In this document: positions 1-7,654 of the stretch, piece by piece
Position numbering within the stretch: the first letter of the stretch is position 1
Layout: every line of letters begins with the position of its first letter
NCBI RefSeq assembly: GCF_023228165.1
Contig: NZ_JALOBS010000008.1
Location: 62,001-126,000 of the forward strand
Direction of reading: 5' to 3'
Source of the DNA: Methylomonas sp.
GTDB lineage: Bacteria > Pseudomonadota > Gammaproteobacteria > Methylococcales > Methylomonadaceae
DNA: 64,000 nucleotides
Position numbers and translations under genes: made by a program
Notes under the pieces: generated by a model
What the model saw: the letters and a program-made list of their open reading frames with translations, nothing else
Databases searched by the model: none
Told to the model about the DNA's origin: nothing

Positions 1-887
1 AAGCCTCCGATGTACGTGCCGCCTTGTTGACATTACAGCGCGCGCTGCAAAAGTCCGCTACCAATGCAGCAGCACCTCTGTCGGAATCGCGAATCAACGC
101 GTTGCATACTCATATTGCTGAATTTATACAGAGGGCGGACAGCGCCCCGCGGCCCGATGCGGTGTATAAGAATCTGGAAGATCGTTTGCTGACACTGTTG
201 CCGCATACCTTATCACTGCTACGCGATAGTTTTGCGGCGAGTCCGGTCACTTTAGACGGCATACCCGACAGTCTTCGTCGACACTGGGTCAGCGGCGAGG
301 GGAAATATCGCGTATTGGTCACGCCTGCCGAAGATCTGAATCATCGCGAGCACCTGCAACAATTCGTCAATCAAGTCATGGATACACATGCATCGGTGTT
401 TGGGTTGCCGATTGGCGACGTTACCTCGGGGCAGGCAGTAGTCGATGCGTTCATTCAGGCGTTTTCAAGCGCGCTGATTCTGATTGTGCTGCTGCTGCTA
501 TTGATGACGCGTAGCGTAAAATCGACATTACTGGTGGTGGCACCTTTATTGTTGGCCGCACTTTTGACCGGAGCTTGTAATGTATGGCTAAACAACCCGT
601 TCAATTTCGCCAACATCATTGTGCTGCCGTTACTACTCGGCATGGGGGTGGACAGCGGCATTCACATTGTCCAACGCTTGCGGCATCGGCCGAACGACAT
701 CGATAATTTACTGCATTCAAGTTCGGCACGCGGGGTGTTTTTCAGTGCCTTGACCACCCTATGCAGCTTTACCAGCCTTGCCTTCAACAACCATCAAGGT
801 ACAGCCAGCATGGGTTTGCTGTTGTCTATCGGCATAGTGCTAACCATTATTTGCAGCCAGTGTTGCCGGCAATGCGAACAAGGTTGA
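1..887 (+). CDS. hpnN: Hopanoid-associated RND transporter HpnN, 3' part, frameshifted at the end
   Basis: The gene enters from the left edge; the frame is open from base 3. It matches the C-terminal half of HpnN, the MMPL/RND-family inner-membrane protein thought to move hopanoids to the outer membrane. Visible: a periplasmic segment, then a membrane block starting near base 460, with the conserved GMGVDSGIHIVQR stretch and the ARGVFFSALTTLCSF and GTASMGLLLS segments typical of the family. The expected ending (a VLPA motif and a short basic tail) is in another frame at 860-895 (VLPAMRTRLKN, then stop), while the open frame ends CRQCEQG at 887. One base seems to be missing near 856-860. Family assignment is firm; whether the frameshift is real is not known. 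Confidence 0.82.
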   Translation, partial: ASDVRAALLTLQRALQKSATNAAAPLSESRINALHTHIAEFIQRADSAPRPDAVYKNLEDRLLTLLPHTLSLLRDSFAASPVTLDGIPDSLRRHWVSGEGKYRVLVTPAEDLNHREHLQQFVNQVMDTHASVFGLPIGDVTSGQAVVDAFIQAFSSALILIVLLLLLMTRSVKSTLLVVAPLLLAALLTGACNVWLNNPFNFANIIVLPLLLGMGVDSGIHIVQRLRHRPNDIDNLLHSSSARGVFFSALTTLCSFTSLAFNNHQGTASMGLLLSIGIVLTIICSQCCRQCEQG

Positions 888-1012
888 AGAATTAAGCCTT
901 CGCGCCGGACCACACAGAATGGGTGTGACAAGATTACAATATTAGAGATATAATCCCTTATGCTTATAGTATTGATAATTCGCCTTATCACCTGCCAAGC
1001 GCTTCGTTAAAT

Positions 1013-1480
1013 ATGCCGAAAAAACCGCCAAGAGTTGGCGAAAAATCTGCTCGTGAATTATTGAGTCGTATCGGCAGACAGTTTGCGCTGTTATTCATAG
1101 TCATTGTTTTGTTTGACCACCTCATTGAATGGCTGGTTGAAGGTTTCCATCTCATCCTCGAACTGCTGCACCTGCTGATCGAGGTCATGGAACATCTGGC
1201 CGAAGAGTTACTGGAGCACCTGTTACACACTAGCCACCATCAAAGCGAAACCATCATTTTCAATACCGTGATGCTGCTGGCCGTGTTTGGGATATTTCAC
1301 TTGTTCCAACGCTGGCCGGAGCTATCGCTCAGCTGGCGGACACGTGCGCAGACAGGCTGGCAAAATTATAAGATGCAAAAAGTAGGCGCATGGCAACGCT
1401 TGCCGCGCCGACACAAACTTATCGTGACGGGGGCTTACGCAACCGGTGTAATTTTAATACTGTTTTTACTGACACTGTGA
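1013..1480 (+). CDS. Small membrane protein of unknown function
   Basis: 155 residues. A hydrophobic segment at about residues 25-45 is followed by an acidic, Leu/His-rich amphipathic stretch (about 45-75), a second membrane span (about 82-100) and a C-terminal span (about 135-155) ending LLTL. I recognise no named family. The order of elements (N-terminal span, helix with EVMEHLAEELLEH, middle span, Trp/Arg-rich linker, C-terminal span) resembles the 142-residue protein at 41230-41658, so the two may be distant paralogues. Start chosen at the first ATG; no strong ribosome site is visible. A terminator-like hairpin follows at 1591-1617. Confidence 0.6.
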   Translation: MPKKPPRVGEKSARELLSRIGRQFALLFIVIVLFDHLIEWLVEGFHLILELLHLLIEVMEHLAEELLEHLLHTSHHQSETIIFNTVMLLAVFGIFHLFQRWPELSLSWRTRAQTGWQNYKMQKVGAWQRLPRRHKLIVTGAYATGVILILFLLTL

Positions 1481-1590
1481 TAAAGGTTTGACGAATTTTT
1501 AACCACTTAAATTTGAGTACATATGTTTAACAGACTCAGCCCACCTTAACCTAGCCATCAACGAATACCTTTTACCTCAGCTCCTGCCTT

Positions 1591-1617
1591 GGCTATGCCT
1601 GTCATAGCCTTTTTTTG
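1591..1617 (+). terminator. Intrinsic terminator or attenuator just upstream of the SulP gene
   Basis: A 7-bp perfect stem, GGCTATG / CATAGCC with loop CCTGT (1591-1609), is followed by a run of T to 1617. Only about 14 bases lie between the T run and the SulP ATG, with the AGGA ribosome site in between. It may end the upstream small gene. Because no room is left for a promoter between it and the SulP start, it could equally act as an attenuator in the SulP leader. Confidence 0.6.
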
Positions 1618-1631
1618 CAATTAGGATACAC

Positions 1632-3125
1632 ATGCTCTTTTTATCGAAAAAATACGACTGGCTCGGTAACATCCGGGGGGATGTACTGGCCGGCGTCGTC
1701 GTCGCCTTAGCGCTCATCCCGGAAGCTATCGCTTTTTCCATCATCGCAGGCGTCGACCCCAAAGTCGGGTTGTACGCTTCATTCTGCATTGCGGTGATTA
1801 CCGCATTTGTCGGTGGCCGGCCCGGCATGATCTCGGCGGCCACCGGCGCAATGGCCTTACTGATGGTAACGCTGGTCAAGGATCACGGCTTGCAATATCT
1901 GCTGGCCGCGACCTTGTTGACCGGCGTCTTCCAAATCATCGCCGGTTATTTGAAGCTCGGCAGTTTGATGAGCTTCGTGTCGCGTTCAGTGGTGACGGGT
2001 TTCGTCAATGCCTTGGCCATTCTGATCTTCATGGCGCAATTGCCGGAACTGACTAACGTCACCTGGCATGTTTACGCAATGACCGCCGGCGGACTGGCGA
2101 TTATTTATCTGTTTCCATATCTGCCTGTTATTGGCAAGGTTCTGCCATCACCCTTGATTTGCATCATCGCCCTGACCGTCATTGCCGTTTATCTGAAATT
2201 GGATATTCGCACTGTCGGCGACATGGGGCAATTGCCGGACACCCTGCCGATATTTTTATGGCCCGAAGTACCGCTGAACCTTGAGACATTGCAAATCGTC
2301 CTGCCGTATTCGCTGCCTTTAGCGGTGGTGGGCTTATTGGAGTCGATGATGACCGCGACTATCGTGGATGACTTAACCGACACCGGCAGCGACAAAAATC
2401 GTGAATGTAAAGGCCAGGGCCTGGCCAATATCGGCGCGGGCTTACTGGGCGGCATGGCGGGTTGCGCGATGATTGGCCAATCCATTATTAATATCAAATC
2501 CGGCGGTCGTGGTCGCTTGTCTACCCTATGCGCGGGTGTTTTTTTGTTGATCATGGTGGTGTTTCTGGATAAATGGTTATCCATGATTCCGATGGCGGCC
2601 TTGGTGGCGGTGATGATCATGGTATCTATCGGTACTTTTAGCTGGCGTTCGATAGTCAATCTCAAGCAACATCCACTGTCGACCAACATCGTCATGCTCT
2701 CTACGGTGACCGTCGTGGTATGGAGCCACAACTTGGCCATGGGCGTGTTCGTCGGTGTATTGCTGGCATCGCTGTTCTTCGCCAACAAGATCAGCCATTT
2801 CATGTATGTCGAATCGAAATTGGACCAAGACAGCAACACCCGCACTTACAAGGTCATCGGTCAGGTATTTTTTAACTCGGCCGACAAGTTCGTCGCCAGC
2901 TTCGATTTCAAGGAAGCGGTGGAGAAAGTGGTCATCGACTTAAAACGCGCCCATTTTTGGGACATTACCTCGGTCAACGCCATGGATAAAGTAGTGATCA
3001 AGCTGCGCCGTGAAGGCGCGGATGTGGAATTGATCGGCATGAACGAAGCCACCGCCACCATCGTCGACCGCTTTGCGATACACGATAACCCCGAAGAAAT
3101 CGAAAAAGTTATGGGAGGCCATTAA
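1632..3125 (+). CDS. SulP/SLC26-family inorganic anion transporter with STAS domain
   Basis: 497 residues, normal for SulP. The N-terminal 370 or so residues are a series of membrane spans beginning with the family signature region (DVLAGVVVALALIPEAIAFS, then the AGVDPKVGLYASF and GRPGMISAATGAMALL segments). The C-terminal part (about 390-497) is a STAS domain with the VIDLKRAHFWDITSVNAMDK strand-helix. SulP proteins carry sulfate, bicarbonate or other anions; the sequence alone does not fix the substrate. Bicarbonate is attractive given ppc and a carbonic anhydrase elsewhere in the window, but that is inference. An AGGA ribosome site precedes the ATG. The stop overlaps the start of the next gene (TAATG), so the two are translationally coupled. 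Confidence 0.9.
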   Translation: MLFLSKKYDWLGNIRGDVLAGVVVALALIPEAIAFSIIAGVDPKVGLYASFCIAVITAFVGGRPGMISAATGAMALLMVTLVKDHGLQYLLAATLLTGVFQIIAGYLKLGSLMSFVSRSVVTGFVNALAILIFMAQLPELTNVTWHVYAMTAGGLAIIYLFPYLPVIGKVLPSPLICIIALTVIAVYLKLDIRTVGDMGQLPDTLPIFLWPEVPLNLETLQIVLPYSLPLAVVGLLESMMTATIVDDLTDTGSDKNRECKGQGLANIGAGLLGGMAGCAMIGQSIINIKSGGRGRLSTLCAGVFLLIMVVFLDKWLSMIPMAALVAVMIMVSIGTFSWRSIVNLKQHPLSTNIVMLSTVTVVVWSHNLAMGVFVGVLLASLFFANKISHFMYVESKLDQDSNTRTYKVIGQVFFNSADKFVASFDFKEAVEKVVIDLKRAHFWDITSVNAMDKVVIKLRREGADVELIGMNEATATIVDRFAIHDNPEEIEKVMGGH

Positions 3126-3991
3126 TGAACACCACACAAAATCTAGTACTGGCTGGCATCGACGGCTCCGTTTTAACCGGGGCAGTCTGCGATTATGCCG
3201 CCTGGGTCGCGCAAAAAGTGGATGCGCCTTTAAAACTATTACACACCATCGACCATCACCCTGAAGTAGCCGATCACACCGATTTGACAGGCAATATCGG
3301 TGTCGATAGCCGCGATCATTTAATGGATGAAATCATTCAACTCGATCAGCAGCGCAGCAAACTACGACTGCAACAAGGTAAACAGTTATTACAAGCTGCC
3401 AGGGAACGGGTCGTACAAGCCGGCATCCTAGACCCCATCACCAATCAACGCCACGGCAGCCTGATTGAATCGTTGATCGAGCTGGAAAATGACTTGCGGG
3501 TGTTGGTAATCGGCGTGCGCGGCAAGGTGCACGAAAATCAGCCCGACAAGATCGGCGCCAAGCTGGAGGCTATTATCCGCTCGTTGCACAAGCCGATTCT
3601 GGTGGTTAACGCCGAATTTAAAACGCCCGAACGCATCATGATTGCGTATGACGGCAGCCAGGCCGCCGAAAAAGCCTTGGAGATGGTGGCCACCAGTCCT
3701 CTATATAAAGGTCTGATTTGTCACCTGGTTTGCGTCAGCAAGGATGACGGCAAGGGTCAACTACTGGAAGTCGCCGCCAACAAATTGCAACTGGCCGGCG
3801 GTATCGAGGTTATCGCTAAAAAACTAATCGGCAAACCCGAACAGGTGTTAAGTGAATATCAAGATCAAAAAGGCATCGACATGACGGTCATGGGCGCTTT
3901 TAGCCATACCCGCGTGCACGATTGGTTACTGGGCAGCTTTACCGTGAAAATGCTGACGCATAGCCACAAACCCCTGTTGTTGCTTCGATAA
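3125..3991 (+). CDS. Tandem universal stress protein (two UspA domains)
   Basis: 288 residues made of two UspA folds, about 1-150 and 160-288. The first starts with the strand NLVLAGIDGSV and ends KPILVVNAEF; the second starts RIMIAYDGSQAAEKAL and ends with the segment VMGAFSHTRVHDWLLGSFT and KPLLLLR, resembling the nucleotide-binding loop of ATP-binding USPs though not a perfect G-x2-G-x9-G(S/T). It is a cytoplasmic protein. The ATG overlaps the stop of the SulP gene, a pairing that suggests the USP modulates or reports on the transporter; that role is inference. Confidence 0.88.
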   Translation: MNTTQNLVLAGIDGSVLTGAVCDYAAWVAQKVDAPLKLLHTIDHHPEVADHTDLTGNIGVDSRDHLMDEIIQLDQQRSKLRLQQGKQLLQAARERVVQAGILDPITNQRHGSLIESLIELENDLRVLVIGVRGKVHENQPDKIGAKLEAIIRSLHKPILVVNAEFKTPERIMIAYDGSQAAEKALEMVATSPLYKGLICHLVCVSKDDGKGQLLEVAANKLQLAGGIEVIAKKLIGKPEQVLSEYQDQKGIDMTVMGAFSHTRVHDWLLGSFTVKMLTHSHKPLLLLR

Positions 3992-4166
3992 AGGGATTGA
4001 TTAGCCAACATTCTAAAATTAACGGTGGGCGGAGTTAAAGATCGATCATCCACAAAACGAATGTCTTTCAAGAACCAACCCTGACATGATCCCGCGTCAA
4101 AACCGTTGGTGCCGAACATCCGCCCTTGAAATCCTATCGCCGCCCGGATCCCGCACTGCGCGAGAT

Positions 4167-7100
4167 CTATGGGGTTGACGGCAGCCAATCGCTCACGGAA
4201 GGTTCGGTGCGTGAAACCGGCTGACCGCTCGGGCTAAGTACATACTGATAGTTCATCGTATACAGGTTATGGAAGGTGTCCACGGCAATTCTCGCTACAG
4301 GTACATTCGTCTGACGCATCACCTGGTTGCCCATGTAGTCGTAGATGTCGAGCCGGAACGACTTGGGATCGCTAGGAATGGAGGTCGCCCCACTCACCTC
4401 GTAGGAGAGTACCCAGATCAGCTTGGAGTCCGCCATCGCGATGTCTTGGTAGACGATGTTCTTGGTCCGTTCCGTCGCTAACGGCATTACCGACGTCGGT
4501 CCTGCACCAAGATCAAAAAGCCGCCATGGCTTGCCATCGATATCGAAGGCCTTAATGGTGGGCTCCTTCGGGGTGTTTTGCAGCACCAGCAACGCCCCTT
4601 CTTTGCTGATGGCCATGGCAGTGGCATTGATTAACCTGGAATCGTTAATACCCTTACCGATGAGCAGAGTCGCGTTGTTGCTGACATCGGCGGTCGCAAC
4701 GGGCTGGTCGGACAGTCGCAGTCTGCCGATCTTATTGTGGGTTGCCGAGAGGCCGAAAAGATAAGCAGCGCTGCCCGACTCGTAATATTCCAGTCGGTCG
4801 ATTGACGGAATTCGGAACCGGCCCCAGCTGAGATCGTCATGGGGGTTGACGGGCGTGCCGGCATCCAGCACCAGCTTGCGGGCGTGAAACTCGGCCGGCA
4901 GAACGCTCGGGTCAGTGGGGTCGATCACGTTGGACAGCGGGGTTAGATAAAAATGGTTGCTCGAGGCCGCGGCGGCAGAATCGTTAATCAGGCGGCGGTC
5001 GAACGCCACCGGCATCGGCTTGGTATAGCCGCAGGAGATGCGCTTCAACACGTCGTTCGGCGTGCCGGTATCGCGAACAACACTGACGGTCTGGAAGCGG
5101 TAGACGGTGGTCATGGCGGGCTGACCAGTTTCGCAGTCAGTGATACCGCTGGAATTGCCCTGCCAACTGTAACCCATCACACCGCCCGGCACCCAAAGCG
5201 CGGTGTTACCGGGAAGACTGATGCCGATACCATTTGGCACCAGATCCGGAGCCGGCCACGGGATCGCGCTGGTTTGTTTCCAAACATACTGGCTTTCATC
5301 GAAAGCCAAGACGCGATTATGCGTGTAAACGGTATCTTTAGTGATTGGAACCGGGTTTTCCTTGATAGTGATCTCAAGCTCGATGCTTTTGTCGCGGCTA
5401 TTTAGAAAGTCTATCGCGCCACTGCAGGTAGCCCAACCGCTTGCGCTCAATAGAACAATCTCGGCAACGGCATCGCTGCCGCTCGATGGCATGCCGGTGG
5501 CATCGTACGTAAAGACCGGCCGTCCATCGCTGCCGGTCACGATGCTGACATCGGCTTTGCTAAATTCCTTTATGACTTTCTTATCGCCGGTGCTCACAAC
5601 GATCTGGCCCTGAGACCAGGTCGCAGGGAAGCCGGAGTCTTGGGGATCGGGCTTAACAGTGATTCGAAGCGTGTGCGTTTGCGTAATCGTATTAGTGATC
5701 ACCAAGGGGTTTGTCAGTATCTCGGCTGTGCTTTCCGCCATTGCGGCAAGGGTGCCGCCCACCTGAAGGGCGCGTAGCCCCCAACCTACGAAGGGAATGC
5801 TGTCGGCGATTTCCTCTGCCGATAGCTCACCTAATAGCCAGTCGGAGAATAGCTCGCTATCGAAGGCTTTAGCGCCGTCTGCGACCATCGCGTTCACGAT
5901 GCCCGAGAACACGCTGGCGAAGGAGCCGGCGACCAGCAGATCGGATTCGGGATCGGCATTACCCTCGGCTTCTATAAGGGCGAGCGCAGTCGCCGCCATC
6001 GGAAGCTGTACCCCGACGGGGTTGTTTGCGATCAGTGCGTTCAGGGAGCCACTTTCCGTCTCTCCCACGCCCTTGCTGAGAAACCACATCGGCACCATGA
6101 AGTTGGCTACCGCGGAAATCGCTGCACCCGGAAAGAGGGACCAGGCGTGCTTAACGTCGCCGTGGGAACCGAGTCCCATGATCTCGATTCTGGCACCGCT
6201 AGCTCCCGACGGGAACTGCAGCTCGATATCCGTGGGGATTACGGCCCCGGCGGGGATACCGAAGAAGGTCACGGGCGCCTGCAGCAGGCGGACCCATTTG
6301 CGTTCGTCGGTCTCCATGTCTATCCCGTTGAGCAGCACCTCGTTTCCCGCCCGCAGGAGTCCCGCCAAGGTATCCTCCCCGGCCCTTGAACTGTCCGACA
6401 TGGGATTGCCGGCCAGGTCGAGCCAGGTCACGTAAACGCCATACCAGAGCAGGTTGACGTTCCACATCAGGAAACTGAATTTGGTGCCGTCGCTGCTGTC
6501 GACCGAGAAATTCGACCAACCGAGATTATGGTGATAGCCGGTTATGGTTGAGGTGAGCCCGGCATTATCATCGCCGAGTCCGAACTGCGAAGCGTCCGGC
6601 TGGTCGTCGTGGTATTGGAAGTCGTAAAGAATGCCCTTTAGGGTGGGGTCGTCCAGAATCTGGGACTGGACCTCTCGGACAGCAGCTTCCAGACCCTGCT
6701 CAGTCGTGCACGAATAAACCATGTCGTGGTTGTCGCCGTCCGTCAGATCAGTAATCGGCAGCAGGGCAGCCCAACCCTGTGCCTGATCGTCTGGGATACA
6801 GCTTTGGCCATCGTAGGAATTCAGCTCATAGGCAGGACCCTGTGCGCTAATGCTCGCCGCCAGGTCGTAGACCGTTGCAGCGTCGAAGTAAGGTTCGATC
6901 GCGGCTGCGACATCGGGGTCGATGGTGACGATCTCGGGGTGGTGTTGTACGGTGGACTTCGCGGTCGGATAATCAGACCCGAAATAGATGCCACCCGCGT
7001 CTTCGAGCACGATCTCGAAACCCCGGTGTACGATCACCGGCTCAGCGCGCGGCTCGAGCAGGCCTGCAGCAGCGCGCACGGCCCGGGGAATATGCATGCC

Positions 7101-7640
7101 CACCACTAGAATACCGTAGCCGCGGGTCTTGCTGCGGGTCGACACGTAGAGGCGATGGACACCGCTGCTGCTCAGCGGTACGTTGGCTGCGTAATGCGTG
7201 ATCCGATTACGAGGAATACGCGCAAGTTCGGGCTGCTTTTTGATCGCGCGGTCGAGCGAGCGTTGCGTGTGGGCCTTCAGATGAATGCGTTTACCCAGCA
7301 CATGCAGATAATGTTGCTCATGGTGGCGGCGTTGGCCCCGGTGATTGTGGTGATACCGATCTTCTGCATGGGCATGACCAAGATCGAAATGCAGGGTTAA
7401 AAACTCGCGATCGCGCGGAGTGCCTGGATGCTTAGAACGCGATTTCGCGCTGGCTAGGTTATTCCAAGCGAAAAGACCCGCCGCCATCGCCACAGCAGAT
7501 GTCAATAGGCCCTTGCCGAAGTCGCGGCGGGTGATACCGCCCTGGTCGTTGACATCTTTTTGCAAGCACCCGGCTTCTTGCGCCGAGGACTCATTGTGTT
7601 CAGACTCGTTTAATACTGTGGATTCTGGCTTATTTTTCAT
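4167..7640 (-). CDS. Large Tat-exported protein of unknown function
   Basis: About 1157 residues from the ATG at 7640, preferred over a start nine codons upstream because GAGGAG (7653-7648) lies at proper spacing. An N-terminal region of about 35 hydrophilic residues leads to a twin-arginine motif (TRRDFGKGLL), a hydrophobic stretch and an ASA-type cleavage site, so export is by Tat, suggesting folding or cofactor insertion in the cytoplasm. Next comes a His-rich stretch, then several long segments without a recognisable domain, including two hydrophobic Gly/Ala-rich segments near residues 530-560 and 635-665. The last 250 or so residues look like beta-propeller repeats (segments such as FDIDGKPWRLFDLG and LDIYDYMGNQVMRQ). 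The start is coupled to the stop of the upstream pentapeptide-repeat gene. No function can be assigned. Confidence 0.75.
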   Translation of the reverse strand: MKNKPESTVLNESEHNESSAQEAGCLQKDVNDQGGITRRDFGKGLLTSAVAMAAGLFAWNNLASAKSRSKHPGTPRDREFLTLHFDLGHAHAEDRYHHNHRGQRRHHEQHYLHVLGKRIHLKAHTQRSLDRAIKKQPELARIPRNRITHYAANVPLSSSGVHRLYVSTRSKTRGYGILVVGMHIPRAVRAAAGLLEPRAEPVIVHRGFEIVLEDAGGIYFGSDYPTAKSTVQHHPEIVTIDPDVAAAIEPYFDAATVYDLAASISAQGPAYELNSYDGQSCIPDDQAQGWAALLPITDLTDGDNHDMVYSCTTEQGLEAAVREVQSQILDDPTLKGILYDFQYHDDQPDASQFGLGDDNAGLTSTITGYHHNLGWSNFSVDSSDGTKFSFLMWNVNLLWYGVYVTWLDLAGNPMSDSSRAGEDTLAGLLRAGNEVLLNGIDMETDERKWVRLLQAPVTFFGIPAGAVIPTDIELQFPSGASGARIEIMGLGSHGDVKHAWSLFPGAAISAVANFMVPMWFLSKGVGETESGSLNALIANNPVGVQLPMAATALALIEAEGNADPESDLLVAGSFASVFSGIVNAMVADGAKAFDSELFSDWLLGELSAEEIADSIPFVGWGLRALQVGGTLAAMAESTAEILTNPLVITNTITQTHTLRITVKPDPQDSGFPATWSQGQIVVSTGDKKVIKEFSKADVSIVTGSDGRPVFTYDATGMPSSGSDAVAEIVLLSASGWATCSGAIDFLNSRDKSIELEITIKENPVPITKDTVYTHNRVLAFDESQYVWKQTSAIPWPAPDLVPNGIGISLPGNTALWVPGGVMGYSWQGNSSGITDCETGQPAMTTVYRFQTVSVVRDTGTPNDVLKRISCGYTKPMPVAFDRRLINDSAAAASSNHFYLTPLSNVIDPTDPSVLPAEFHARKLVLDAGTPVNPHDDLSWGRFRIPSIDRLEYYESGSAAYLFGLSATHNKIGRLRLSDQPVATADVSNNATLLIGKGINDSRLINATAMAISKEGALLVLQNTPKEPTIKAFDIDGKPWRLFDLGAGPTSVMPLATERTKNIVYQDIAMADSKLIWVLSYEVSGATSIPSDPKSFRLDIYDYMGNQVMRQTNVPVARIAVDTFHNLYTMNYQYVLSPSGQPVSRTEPSVSDWLPSTP

Positions 7641-7647
7641 GGCTGCT

Positions 7648-7654
7648 CTCCTCA
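7648..7654 (-). promoter_or_regulatory. Stop codon overlapping ribosome binding site (translational coupling)
   Basis: On the minus strand the TGA of the pentapeptide-repeat gene (7654-7652) is part of the TGAGGAG sequence that serves as ribosome site for the ATG at 7640. This ties translation of the two large secreted proteins together and fixes the start of the second one. Confidence 0.7.
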
